From JANQMY01 sp965227095 (lineage in GTDB: Bacteria; Pseudomonadota; Alphaproteobacteria; JANQMY01), in contig CBDDFL010000001.1 of NCBI GenBank assembly GCA_965227095.1, forward strand, positions 992,001 through 1,056,000: DNA of 64,000 bases, read 5' to 3'. Position 1 is the stretch's first letter, and every line of letters begins with the position of its first letter. Below, piece by piece: positions 50,548-59,397 of this stretch. Made by a program: the position numbers and the translations under genes. Below the pieces are notes generated by a model. That model was not told the origin of the DNA and did no database searches. It saw only the letters and a list, made by a program, of their open reading frames with translations.

Positions 50548-53500
50548 ATGACACAAAGCCGTCGAGACCGGCCTTCCGGGAAGGCCACGCCCGCACTTTC
50601 CGCTCCCTTCAAGAAAGAGTCCGCCGGCCGGTTGATGGCGGTATTGGGGCCCACCAATACCGGTAAGACCCACTATGCTGTGGAACGCATGCTGGGCTAT
50701 GGATCCGGCATGATCGGATTGCCCCTGCGCCTGTTGGCGCGGGAAATATATGACCGTGTTTGCGAGAAAATAGGGCCCGGCGACGTGGCCCTCATCACGG
50801 GCGAAGAGAAGATCGTCCCGTCAAACCCGCGCTATTATGTCTGCACCGTGGAGGCCATGCCTCTTCAGGTGGAAACAGAATTCCTCGCAATCGATGAAGT
50901 GCAGCTTTGCGCCGATCCGGAACGGGGTCACGTGTTTACGGATCGTTTGTTGCGGGCCCGCGGCAGCGAAGAGACCCTTTTTCTCGGGGCGGAAACCATC
51001 CGGCCCCTCATTCGCCAATTGCTCCCGGAGGCGGCGTTTACAGGGCGGTCCCGCTTTTCAGATCTGGCCTATATCGGGCCCAAGAAAATAAGCCGTTTGC
51101 CGCGCCGAAGCGCGATCGTCGCGTTTTCTGCGGATGCGGTTTACGGCATTGCCGAATTGATCCGTCGGCAGAGGGGCGGGGCGGCCGTGGTGATGGGCGC
51201 TCTCTCGCCACGGACCAGGAATGCGCAAGTGGCGCTTTACCAATCCGGCGAAGTGGACTTCATCGTGGCGACCGATGCCATCGGCATGGGCCTCAACATG
51301 GATATCGATCATGTGGCCTTTGCCAGCATCAAGAAATTTGATGGCATGGGGCACCGCGAATTGCGGCCAGCGGAGATCGCGCAAATCGCCGGTCGTGCGG
51401 GCCGGCATACAAATGACGGTACGTTTGGGCCAACCGGTGAAGTAGAGCCTTTCGATGCGGAGCTGGTCGAGCAGATTGAAAACCATCGGTTCGACCCCAT
51501 CCGCACTTTGCAATGGCGCAACCCCGTTTTGGATTTTTCGAGTGTTGACCGCCTGATCCAAAGTCTCGAGGAAACGCCGCCGGTGCGTGGGTTATCGCGG
51601 GCGCGGGCGGCGGACGACTTAACGGCGCTCAAATTAATGAGCGAAAACGCAAGCGTCATGGAAAAAGCCAAAGCGCCGGCCGCCATTGGTCAGCTTTGGG
51701 AAGTGTGTCAGATACCGGACTTTCAAAAGACAACGGTCGATGAACACGTTCGTTTGCTGACGAATATTTTTGACCATCTCATCAGCGACCAAAATCGCCT
51801 GCCGTCGGATTGGGTATCTGGCCACATTCAGCGGCTTGATCGAACGGACGGCGATTTAGACATGATTGCCACGCGAATTGCACATATTCGCACCTGGACA
51901 TACGTCTCGAACCGGAACGGATGGCTCGAGGACCAAGAAGAATGGCAGGGCCGCGCGCGCGAAATTGAAGACAAGCTGTCCGATGCACTACATGAGGCAT
52001 TGACGCAGCGTTTCATCGATCGTCGTACCAGCTTGCTCATGAAGCGGTTGCAGCAAAACGAAGACCTCACCGCCGAAATCGCGGAAGATGGCAGCGTGCT
52101 GGTGGAGGGGGCATATGCAGGCAAGCTGAGCGGCTTCAAATTTGTGCCCGATCCGCGCGCCTTGGCCGAAGACAATGGGATTGGCGCCAAAACGCTCCGC
52201 GCGGCCGCCGTAAAATCGCTGGAGAATGAAATTCTCATGCGGTCGTCGCGTCTTGGAAATGTGCCTGACGAAACCATTCAGTTGACGGAACATGGGAAGA
52301 TTTGGTGGGAAGGCAGCCCCATTGGAATGCTGGAAAAAGGGGCGGACCCGTTATCACCCACCGTGCGGCTCTTGGTGGACGATCTCGTGCCCGCGCAAAT
52401 TGTTGACCGCATTCAAAAGCGTCTTGATGGATGGATTAAGGCTCGAATCGAAACCCAACTGGCACCACTTGTTGCATTACGTGATGCCGATCACCTTACG
52501 GGTGCCGCGCGGGGACTTGCCTTTCAACTGGTTGAATCAATGGGGGGCTTGCCACGGCGCGAAGCTGCTGCTCAGTTGAAAGAACTGGACCAAACCCTGC
52601 GGGCATCCTTGCGTCAGCTTGGGGTGCGGTTCGGCGAATACAGTGTCTTTCTGCCGGCGCTTCTGAAACCGGCACCGGCGCATCTAAAAGCATTGCTGTG
52701 GGCGGTGTTTCAGGGGGCGGGGCCCGACGGCCTGCCTCTTTTACAAACATTGCCTCCGCCACCGGGGCCGGGACTTACGTCTATCCAAGTCGATCGTGAG
52801 GTGCCGAAAGGCTTTTACGAATCGGCGGGCTTCCGCGTGTGTGGTGTCCGTGGCGTGCGGATCGACATGCTTGAACGCTTAGCCGGACTTATCCGCTCCT
52901 CGCGGGACGGTGAGGCGTCAAAACCAAAAACAGCGGAAGAGGCAAAACAACCGGCAGAAACATCGTCGCCCGAACCGGAACAGCCAGCGCCATCCGCCGA
53001 ACAATCCCAAGAACAGGTTTCAGAAAGCGCACCGGACGCAGCACCTGCCGAAATTGTTGAACCGCCGGTCGAACCTGAACAACCACCTCAAGAGATTCAA
53101 GCTCAAACCGCTGGTGTTGAAACCAGTGAGCCGGAACAGCCCTCAAGCACGACACAAGGGGACGAACCGCCTTCGCCCCCAATGGGGCAGGAAGAGGTTC
53201 CGTCCCGATCGCTTCCAGACGGGTGCTTTGAAACCACGGCGGATATGATGTCTCTCGTGGGGTGTAGCGGGGAGGAGTTTGAGGCCATTCTCAAAAGTCT
53301 TGGCTATCGTAAACGTCCGTATACGGTTGAAGGTGGGGAAGAGCCTGTAGAAATTGAGGTCTGGCATTATCAACAACGCCGGCCGCCGCGCCAAAAGCAT
53401 AAGCGTAAAGAGGCCGCGCGGAAATCCGATGGCGGCGCGCCGTCAGGCAAGAAGCAACGCCATCGCAAGAAGCCTGGCGGGCAAAGCGGGGCAGACAAGA

Positions 53501-53613
53501 GAAAACCCCGGGTCGCATCGGCTGGGCCAAGACGCAATAAAGGAGACATGGATCCAAACAGTCCCTTCGCAGCTCTTGCAGCGTTGCGCGATGCTGGGAA
53601 GTCCGGAAAATAA
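50548..53613 (+). CDS. Suv3-like ATP-dependent RNA helicase
   Basis: 1021 residues. Walker A Gly34-Pro-Thr-Asn-Thr-Gly-Lys-Thr41, motif II Asp116-Glu-Val-Gln119 and motif VI Gln279-Ile-Ala-Gly-Arg-Ala-Gly-Arg286 are those of the mitochondrial Suv3 family, whose closest bacterial relatives are in alphaproteobacteria. The helicase core runs to about 450, followed by a Suv3-type C-terminal part. A long linker (about 790-900) rich in Glu, Pro, Gln and Ser follows, then a short globular piece and a very basic, Lys/Arg-rich tail. It likely unwinds RNA during turnover. The ATG at 50548 lacks an obvious ribosome-binding site. Confidence 0.92.
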   Translation: MTQSRRDRPSGKATPALSAPFKKESAGRLMAVLGPTNTGKTHYAVERMLGYGSGMIGLPLRLLAREIYDRVCEKIGPGDVALITGEEKIVPSNPRYYVCTVEAMPLQVETEFLAIDEVQLCADPERGHVFTDRLLRARGSEETLFLGAETIRPLIRQLLPEAAFTGRSRFSDLAYIGPKKISRLPRRSAIVAFSADAVYGIAELIRRQRGGAAVVMGALSPRTRNAQVALYQSGEVDFIVATDAIGMGLNMDIDHVAFASIKKFDGMGHRELRPAEIAQIAGRAGRHTNDGTFGPTGEVEPFDAELVEQIENHRFDPIRTLQWRNPVLDFSSVDRLIQSLEETPPVRGLSRARAADDLTALKLMSENASVMEKAKAPAAIGQLWEVCQIPDFQKTTVDEHVRLLTNIFDHLISDQNRLPSDWVSGHIQRLDRTDGDLDMIATRIAHIRTWTYVSNRNGWLEDQEEWQGRAREIEDKLSDALHEALTQRFIDRRTSLLMKRLQQNEDLTAEIAEDGSVLVEGAYAGKLSGFKFVPDPRALAEDNGIGAKTLRAAAVKSLENEILMRSSRLGNVPDETIQLTEHGKIWWEGSPIGMLEKGADPLSPTVRLLVDDLVPAQIVDRIQKRLDGWIKARIETQLAPLVALRDADHLTGAARGLAFQLVESMGGLPRREAAAQLKELDQTLRASLRQLGVRFGEYSVFLPALLKPAPAHLKALLWAVFQGAGPDGLPLLQTLPPPPGPGLTSIQVDREVPKGFYESAGFRVCGVRGVRIDMLERLAGLIRSSRDGEASKPKTAEEAKQPAETSSPEPEQPAPSAEQSQEQVSESAPDAAPAEIVEPPVEPEQPPQEIQAQTAGVETSEPEQPSSTTQGDEPPSPPMGQEEVPSRSLPDGCFETTADMMSLVGCSGEEFEAILKSLGYRKRPYTVEGGEEPVEIEVWHYQQRRPPRQKHKRKEAARKSDGGAPSGKKQRHRKKPGGQSGADKRKPRVASAGPRRNKGDMDPNSPFAALAALRDAGKSGK

Positions 53614-53622
53614 ACGGCCTGA

Positions 53623-54042
53623 ATGTCTAGCGATCCGTCTACAGAAGAACGTCAAGCCATACGTGTCGATAAATGGCTTTGGTACGCTCGTTTCTTCAAA
53701 ACCAGAACGCTTGCATCCAAATTCGTGGAAAGCGGCAAAATCCGGCGCACCCCCGACATGCCCGACGGGGCGGAAACGCAGCGCCTAACAAAGCCCAATC
53801 AATCCGTGATACCGGGGGATGTGCTTACCTTTCCACTTGGACCGCATATTCGAATTGTGAAGATAATCGCCATCGGCACGCGTCGTGGTCCCGCCCCCGA
53901 AGCCCAAGGTCTGTACGAAGACTTAAGTCCGCCGGTTCCCAAAAAGCGGGAGATGGATATGGACCCTCAAGGCATTAGTGCGGGACGCCGACCGACAAAG
54001 AAAGAACGCCGGGCGCTGTCAAAGTTGAAAGACCCGACTTGA
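53623..54042 (+). CDS. S4-domain RNA-binding protein (Hsp15-like)
   Basis: 139 residues. Residues 13-60 form an S4 domain (Ile-Arg-Val-Asp-Lys-Trp-Leu-Trp-Tyr-Ala-Arg-Phe-Phe-Lys-Thr-Arg), the start typical of Hsp15/HslR. A basic tail follows. Hsp15 rescues stalled large ribosomal subunits after heat stress. The gene is nine bases after the helicase gene, so the two are co-transcribed, a common alphaproteobacterial arrangement. Confidence 0.9.
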   Translation: MSSDPSTEERQAIRVDKWLWYARFFKTRTLASKFVESGKIRRTPDMPDGAETQRLTKPNQSVIPGDVLTFPLGPHIRIVKIIAIGTRRGPAPEAQGLYEDLSPPVPKKREMDMDPQGISAGRRPTKKERRALSKLKDPT

Positions 54043-54103
54043 CGAGAGTGGATGCAGCCCTGAGATATAGAACAGACTTCCACTCCTAGTGAAAAGACGC
54101 ACC

Positions 54104-54568
54104 ATGTTGAACAGAATTAAAACATTCTTCTCCTCGATTGAAGAAGATGCGAGAACGGGCGAGCATTCTTTCGAAGAGCATCAGTTGGCCGCAGCCGCCT
54201 TGCTGGTGGAAGCCGGCTGCCTTGATGGAGGGTTTGGTGAGGCCGAAAAAGCAACGGTTCAGTCCCTTCTCGAGGCACGATTTGGTCTTTCGGCAGACGA
54301 AGTATCCTCCTTGATGGAGCAGGGAGAGGCCGCGCAAGACAGCTCCAGTCAGCTTTTCCGCTTCACCCATGCGGTAAAAGACAGTTTCTCGGAAGAAGAG
54401 CGGATACATTTGATTGAAATGTTGTGGGAGGTGGTCTATGCCGATGGGGTCCTTCACGACTATGAAGCTAATTTGCTGCGGCGTGTGGGAGGTCTCATCC
54501 ACGTGTCAGATCGTGATCGGGGCGATGCCCTGAGGCGGGTGAAGCAAAAGCTGGGTATTGAGGATTAA
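54104..54568 (+). CDS. TerB-like (COG4103) protein
   Basis: 154 residues from the ATG at 54104; a GTG at 54089 is possible. All helical, with acidic clusters (Phe-Glu-Glu-His-Gln-Leu-Ala-Ala-Ala-Ala-Leu, then Met-Leu-Trp-Glu-Val-Val-Tyr-Ala-Asp-Gly), the TerB pattern of a four-helix metal-binding fold. Despite the name, this chromosomal type is not a proven tellurite-resistance factor. It stands between the S4 and ferredoxin genes and is probably transcribed with them. Confidence 0.85.
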   Translation: MLNRIKTFFSSIEEDARTGEHSFEEHQLAAAALLVEAGCLDGGFGEAEKATVQSLLEARFGLSADEVSSLMEQGEAAQDSSSQLFRFTHAVKDSFSEEERIHLIEMLWEVVYADGVLHDYEANLLRRVGGLIHVSDRDRGDALRRVKQKLGIED

Positions 54569-54618
54569 AAGAACGGAATCAACAGGGACCCAATGGCGGC
54601 TGTCGTTGGAGTAAAGAA

Positions 54619-54957
54619 ATGACCTACATCGTTGTGGATGCATGCATCAAATGCAAATTCATGGATTGCGTGGAAGTGTGCCCGGTAGACTGCTTTTATG
54701 AAGGCGAAAACATGCTGGTGATACATCCAGATGAATGTATCGACTGCGGTGTTTGTGAACCAGAATGCCCGGTTGAGGCCATTAAGCCAGACACGGAAGA
54801 CGGTCTCGAAAAGTGGCTGGAAGTTAACCGGGAATACTCCGAAAAATGGCCGAATATTACCGTCAAAGGCGAACCACCCGCCGATAGTAAGGATTTTGAG
54901 ACCGAAGAGGGCAAGTTCGAGAAATATTTCAGCTCTAATCCCGGTCAGGGGTCGTAG
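54619..54957 (+). CDS. fdxA: Seven-iron ferredoxin
   Basis: 112 residues. The Cys pattern matches the Azotobacter FdI type: Cys9, Cys17 and Cys50 would hold a 3Fe-4S cluster and Cys21, Cys40, Cys43 and Cys46 a 4Fe-4S cluster, with Cys12 and Cys25 left free. It is a soluble electron carrier. An intrinsic terminator follows 35 bases after the stop, ending the helicase-S4-TerB-ferredoxin transcript. Confidence 0.95.
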   Translation: MTYIVVDACIKCKFMDCVEVCPVDCFYEGENMLVIHPDECIDCGVCEPECPVEAIKPDTEDGLEKWLEVNREYSEKWPNITVKGEPPADSKDFETEEGKFEKYFSSNPGQGS

Positions 54958-54991
54958 GCCTTAAATTTGGTTAACACGTTCGATCGCTACG

Positions 54992-55019
54992 AAACCCCAG
55001 CCGTTTGCTGGGGTTTTTG
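54992..55019 (+). terminator. Rho-independent terminator
   Basis: AACCCCAGC (54993-55001), loop CGTTT, GCTGGGGTT (55007-55015), then TTT. It ends the fdxA transcript. Confidence 0.85.
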
Positions 55020-55065
55020 TGATCAGCAGACGGACGGGCCGCCGCTTTTTTTCTGCCACAATTTG

Positions 55066-55074
55066 TGTTATAAT
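55066..55074 (+). promoter_or_regulatory. Extended -10 promoter with a long leader before carD
   Basis: TGTTATAAT at 55066-55074 is an exact extended -10 (TG, one base, TATAAT). No gene lies in the next 350 bases before carD at 55425, so the leader would be about 345 nt. A GACCA-T-TGGTC palindrome is at 55351-55361. The stretch 54958-55424 otherwise holds only the fdxA terminator. Confidence 0.5.
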
Positions 55075-55424
55075 AGGCTTTCAACGTGGAATTTATAGGC
55101 TAAGGGGCGCCGCTGGTTATAGACCGTGTGCGTCTTTTTTGGTTCTTCGGCTGATCGAAAAATGGCCGCCGGAAACAGGCCGGCGCAGCAGCTTAAAAGC
55201 AAGGAAATGACAGCCGCCACGGGTAAAATTCTGAAGCGATCTTCTAGGTCACTTTCAGAGAGGACAAAGCTGCTTTGCTAAGGGGTGGGTTCACGGATCC
55301 AGATGTGGCGCCAACGATGCGGACTGTCGCATGACAGAACGCGCCCGGTTGACCATTGGTCGGCGTGACAATTGGTGCGGCAAAGCGGAACAAACGTATA
55401 GAAACTGGGACAAAAGAGCGAAAA

Positions 55425-55952
55425 ATGGCGAAAAAACCGACGAAGAAAACCACCAAGAAGCTTGATTTCCGTGCCAATGACTTTGTGGTCTACCCGGCCC
55501 ATGGCGTTGGCAAAATCGTCGATGTTGAAGAGCAAGAGGTTGCCGGCACCAGGCTGGAGCTTTTTGTGGTGGACTTCGAAAAGGAAAAGATGACGCTGCG
55601 TGTGCCGACTGCGAAGGCAAAATCCGTGGGTATGCGCCAGCTTTCCAGCCCGGATACGGTCGAAAGTGCTCTCAAAACGCTCAAGGGCCGCGCGCGCATA
55701 AAGCGCACCATGTGGAGCCGCCGGGCCCAGGAATATGAAGCGAAGATTAACTCTGGAGACCTCCAGTCGATTGCCGAAGTTGTGCGCGATTTGCACCGGG
55801 CCGGTGGTCAGCCTGAGCAATCCTACAGTGAGCGCCAGCTCTACGAAGCCGCCCTGGACCGCATGGCCCGGGAAGTGGCCGCGGTTGAAAAAATCGATGA
55901 GGATGCCGCCATTCGGCGTGTGGAAACCGCATTAGACAAAGAAGCTGCCTAA
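55425..55952 (+). CDS. carD: CarD-family transcription regulator
   Basis: 175 residues from the ATG at 55425. After a Lys-rich start the RNA-polymerase-interacting Tudor-like domain follows (Asp-Phe-Val-Val-Tyr-Pro-Ala-His-Gly-Val-Gly-Lys-Ile), then the helical DNA-contacting domain (Met-Trp-Ser-Arg-Arg-Ala-Gln-Glu-Tyr-Glu). CarD stabilises the open promoter complex, especially for rRNA genes and stress responses. An own terminator follows at 55977, so it is one unit separate from rpoH. Confidence 0.93.
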   Translation: MAKKPTKKTTKKLDFRANDFVVYPAHGVGKIVDVEEQEVAGTRLELFVVDFEKEKMTLRVPTAKAKSVGMRQLSSPDTVESALKTLKGRARIKRTMWSRRAQEYEAKINSGDLQSIAEVVRDLHRAGGQPEQSYSERQLYEAALDRMAREVAAVEKIDEDAAIRRVETALDKEAA

Positions 55953-55976
55953 GACGGCCCTTTCCCCTACGGAAAC

Positions 55977-56007
55977 AGGGGCGTTGGAAACAACGCCCCT
56001 TTTGATT
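55977..56007 (+). terminator. Rho-independent terminator
   Basis: AGGGGCGTTG (55977-55986), GAAA, CAACGCCCCT (55991-56000) is a perfect 10-pair stem with a GAAA tetraloop, followed by TTTGATT. It ends carD. Confidence 0.9.
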
Positions 56008-56138
56008 CTTGTATCGAGCCGAAAGCACGGTGGCGCCACTGATCCAAACGTTGCCGTCATGCGTAAAACCCTTTGAAGGCAGAGGTGATCTCCCTGCCAG
56101 CTGGTGCCGCTCAATAGCGGCCATTCAAGGGGTTGAAC

Positions 56139-57026
56139 ATGGCTCATATCGATACGCCTGAAACTCAAAAGGCCAACAGACGCTTTATTCAACAAGCGAT
56201 GAAAAAGCCGTTGCTGGAGGCCGATCACGAAGTCGAGCTGGCGCGCTCCTGGCGCGAAAATGGTGATCAGAAGGCGTTGCACCAGCTCACCATCGCCTAT
56301 ATGCGGTTGGTGATTTCCGTGGCCGGTAAATTCAGAAACTACGGCCTGCCCATGGCGGATTTGGTACAAGAAGGGAATGTGGGCCTCATGCAGGCCGCTG
56401 CGCGCTTTGACCCCGAACGCGGCGTTCGTTTTTCGACCTATGCCACATGGTGGATCCGTTCGTGTATCCAGGATTATGTATTGCGGAATTGGTCAATTGT
56501 CCGTACAGGAACGACCGCTTCACAGAAATCCCTGTTTTTCAAACTGCGCCGTCTGCGCGCCATGTTGGATGACAATACGGGTACTCACCTGTCCGCAGAG
56601 AACCGTGAAATTATCGCTGACAAGCTTTCCGTGGATGTCAAAGATGTGGAAAGTATGGAAAGCCGTTTGACCCATGGGGACCGGTCGCTCAACGCGGTTA
56701 TGAGCGAAGACGGTACTGCGGAATGGGTTGATACGTTGGCCGATGACCGGCCTCTTCCCGAGGAAGAGGTAATGGAACATCGCGACACGGAACAGCATAA
56801 GCGCTGGATCGACCAAGCGCTCGAAGGCCTCAACGAACGCGAACTGCTTATCATCAAGGAACGCCGGTTGCAGGATGATACGGTGACCTTGGAATCGTTG
56901 GGGCGGCGTCTTGGCGTGTCAAAGGAACGTGTGCGTCAGATCGAGTTTCAAGCACTTAATAAGCTCAAGAAATCTCTCGTCCAAATCGTCGGGGACCCTA
57001 AGGCTGTTGGCCTTAGTGGAATTTAG
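56139..57026 (+). CDS. rpoH: RNA polymerase heat-shock sigma factor
   Basis: 295 residues from the ATG at 56139 with AGGGG at 56128-56132. Region 2 has Asp-Leu-Val-Gln-Glu-Gly-Asn-Val-Gly-Leu-Met and the Phe-Ser-Thr-Tyr-Ala-Thr-Trp-Trp-Ile-Arg motif; region 4 has Gly-Val-Ser-Lys-Glu-Arg-Val-Arg-Gln-Ile-Glu. The Gln-Lys-Ser-Leu-Phe-Phe-Lys-Leu-Arg stretch is the RpoH box specific to sigma-32. It directs heat-shock transcription. CTAAGGC-TGTTG-GCCTTAG (56998-57016) forms a hairpin at the very end of the coding sequence. Confidence 0.96.
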   Translation: MAHIDTPETQKANRRFIQQAMKKPLLEADHEVELARSWRENGDQKALHQLTIAYMRLVISVAGKFRNYGLPMADLVQEGNVGLMQAAARFDPERGVRFSTYATWWIRSCIQDYVLRNWSIVRTGTTASQKSLFFKLRRLRAMLDDNTGTHLSAENREIIADKLSVDVKDVESMESRLTHGDRSLNAVMSEDGTAEWVDTLADDRPLPEEEVMEHRDTEQHKRWIDQALEGLNERELLIIKERRLQDDTVTLESLGRRLGVSKERVRQIEFQALNKLKKSLVQIVGDPKAVGLSGI

Positions 57027-57038
57027 CCCGGGCCTTGA

Positions 57039-57818
57039 TTAGCTGGCCTTTTGTGCTTGTCCGCGTTGGCGAATAGCTTCCCGCCGCTCTTCGACATCGG
57101 CGCCGCTAACCTGTTTGTTGGCGGACGATGAAATGCGCTGCTCTGTCTGCATCGCGTCCCCAAAACTGTCCGCAAAGCCTTGATCGATTAGCGCCTTATA
57201 GTCGGTCAAGCATTGCGGCACGACAGACATCATGTCGTCCGCCAAGGCGCGGCAAGTGGGCAGCAAGTCTTCCGGGGAAACGACCCGATTGACCAGGCCC
57301 CAATCGGCAGCCTGCTGAGCACTGAGGAAATTGCCGGTGAGGGACAATTCTTTGGCCCGGTAGATGCCGATGGCGCGGCTTAATTTCTGACTTAGTCCCC
57401 ACCCCGGCAGAATGCCAACCCGGGCATGGGTATCTGCAAAGCGCGCATACTCTGACGCGATAAGAACATCGCACGCAAGTGCCAACTCAAATCCGCCAGT
57501 GATGGCCACGCCGTTAATGGCGCCAATAATGGGGCCTGAAAATCGCCCGAGGGATCGTACCGGATCGCGGTCTTGGATTGTGTCGTTCAGCGCGGATGAT
57601 GCATTGGCGCCGAGTTCCTTCAAATCGAGACCCGCGCAAAACGCTTTACCGGCGCCGGTCAGGATCATGATATGTGTTTCCGTGTCTGCTTCCAACGCAT
57701 CCACCGTGTCTGCCAACGCGATGCGTAATTCCCGCGACAGCGCGTTCATGGCGTTCGGCCGGTTAAGGGTGACCGTGGCGACACCACCGTCCTTGGAAAC
57801 CTCCAAAATGTCTGACAT
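57039..57818 (-). CDS. Enoyl-CoA hydratase/isomerase-family protein
   Basis: 259 residues of the crotonase fold. The oxyanion loop is Gly-Ala-Gly-Lys-Ala-Phe-Cys-Ala-Gly-Leu-Asp-Leu, and Glu111 in Gly-Gly-Phe-Glu-Leu-Ala-Leu-Ala-Cys-Asp matches one of the two hydratase glutamates. At the second place, where hydratases have Pro-Glu, this one has His131-Ala-Arg, so ordinary hydratase chemistry is doubtful; isomerase, hydrolase or another crotonase reaction is possible. Convergent with rpoH. Confidence 0.88.
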   Translation of the reverse strand: MSDILEVSKDGGVATVTLNRPNAMNALSRELRIALADTVDALEADTETHIMILTGAGKAFCAGLDLKELGANASSALNDTIQDRDPVRSLGRFSGPIIGAINGVAITGGFELALACDVLIASEYARFADTHARVGILPGWGLSQKLSRAIGIYRAKELSLTGNFLSAQQAADWGLVNRVVSPEDLLPTCRALADDMMSVVPQCLTDYKALIDQGFADSFGDAMQTEQRISSSANKQVSGADVEERREAIRQRGQAQKAS

Positions 57819-57823
57819 GCAAT

Positions 57824-59314
57824 TTACTCCGCGACGATCTTGTAGCGCCTGCCCGGCACGATCGCTTCGTTTTCCTCTATTGAATTGATGAACTTAAACC
57901 GGTCGATCTTATAGGTGCGATAGGCCATCCGGTTGGCCATGGTTTGCACCGTATCATTCGGACCGGCGGTTACTATGCGAATACGCAGAGGCTTAAGCTC
58001 GGCCGCTTCCGCATTTGACAGCTTCCTGAACCCCATAACCGTCTCTTGGAATTTGGGTTCATAGGTTTTGATTTTGTCCGGTGGGGCCCAGAACATGAAA
58101 TTATACACTTGGCTGCCCGCGTACTGAATGGCCACAAAACGTATGTCGTAGTTAGAATTCGAGTTCCGCATGCGATAAAGGCCGGTTGCGGCGGGAAGGC
58201 CGGACCGTGTCTTGAAGCTTTGCACATCGGTCAATCGTATGCGCTTGCGGGAAGCGAATTCCTGCCGCAGATAGGTGGTGATGTCATCGCTGCTGCGGAT
58301 CCGGTCAGCGGTCAGGCGAAGGCCCGTGTTTTCGGGGCCTTGCGCATAGACCGACGTTGTTGAATTTCGAAGATAGAAACGTTCGGGTGCGTTAAAGGTC
58401 ATCCGCAAGGCGGGGTGAGAAAAGTTCCGCCCACGAATGAAACCCTGCTCTGGGTCGTCGCCAAACAACATGCCTTCGATGCGGTCCAAGAAGATGTCCC
58501 GGTTTCTCGGCTTGCTGCCGGCGGGGCCGGCTCCGGACCGGCCAGCCTCTTCGATCGCCTTCTTGACACGCTTCCCCGTATTGGGATGGGTAGACAGGAA
58601 GTCGCTGCGGTTGGGATCGTACGGTTCGCCCGTGATCTTGGCGACCATCGCGCGCTCCTTGGCCATGGAATCGAGGAAATCGGCTTGCGCAAATGGATCG
58701 TAGCCCGCTGCCGCAAGCGCCCGAACGCCGACAAGGTCTGCCTCGTATTCTTGCTCGCGCGAGAAGCTGCGCACAAGGGCCTGCCCCGATCTATTGATCA
58801 CCTGGGTGATTTGATCGCTGCCCCCGACGGCGCCCACGACCACGCCGATGATCGACACGCCAATCTGGCGATCAAGGCGTTTGGCCATATGCCGTTCGGT
58901 CACATGGCCAATCTCATGACCGATGGTCCCGGCCATTTCCGCTTCAGAATTGGCCGTCGCCACAAGTCCCCGGGTGACATATACATAGCCCCCGGGCATC
59001 GCAAATGCGTTCACTTCCGGAAAATTCACCAAAGTGAAGGTGTACCCTAGGTCCGGGTCATTAGAGAATTTAGCGATCCGATTGCCAACATCGGCGATGT
59101 ACTGGTCCAAGCTTTTTTCGGTGTAAACACCGCCAAATTCAGCAATGGCCTGTGGGTGTTGTTCCCGGCCGATTTGCTTCTCGCGCTCTTTCGAGATGAA
59201 AACTTGAGCCGACGCCGCCGTCGTCAGAAGCCCCAGCGTCAGCAAGACCGACAAGCAGCCCTTCAAGGCCGTCAAGATCGTCCTCGCAACAGTTGTTGTA
59301 TCCCCCACCATCAT
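57824..59314 (-). CDS. M48-family periplasmic metalloprotease (BepA-like)
   Basis: 496 residues from the ATG at 59314 (59311 is possible). A signal peptide (about 10-37) ends Ala-Ser-Ala. Zinc site: His133-Glu-Ile-Gly-His137 with Glu191 in Glu-Tyr-Glu-Ala-Asp. The C-terminal 50 residues look like a LysM-type wall-binding motif (Asp-Thr-Val-Gln-Thr-Met-Ala-Asn). Related BepA/YfgC proteases handle outer-membrane protein assembly and cleave misfolded substrates. An in-frame extension of 29 residues to 59401 is less signal-like. Confidence 0.9.
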   Translation of the reverse strand: MMVGDTTTVARTILTALKGCLSVLLTLGLLTTAASAQVFISKEREKQIGREQHPQAIAEFGGVYTEKSLDQYIADVGNRIAKFSNDPDLGYTFTLVNFPEVNAFAMPGGYVYVTRGLVATANSEAEMAGTIGHEIGHVTERHMAKRLDRQIGVSIIGVVVGAVGGSDQITQVINRSGQALVRSFSREQEYEADLVGVRALAAAGYDPFAQADFLDSMAKERAMVAKITGEPYDPNRSDFLSTHPNTGKRVKKAIEEAGRSGAGPAGSKPRNRDIFLDRIEGMLFGDDPEQGFIRGRNFSHPALRMTFNAPERFYLRNSTTSVYAQGPENTGLRLTADRIRSSDDITTYLRQEFASRKRIRLTDVQSFKTRSGLPAATGLYRMRNSNSNYDIRFVAIQYAGSQVYNFMFWAPPDKIKTYEPKFQETVMGFRKLSNAEAAELKPLRIRIVTAGPNDTVQTMANRMAYRTYKIDRFKFINSIEENEAIVPGRRYKIVAE

Positions 59315-59397
59315 CACATCGCTCACTGTACTTTGCCCCCAAAGTGGTGCGCGCCCGCACCGTCCCCTTAGTGTACTCAATCCTGCGCAATAGCCAA

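Noticed and set aside
54104..54568. TerB-like gene considered as tellurite resistance
   Set aside because: No other ter genes are present, and this chromosomal type stands in a housekeeping cluster.
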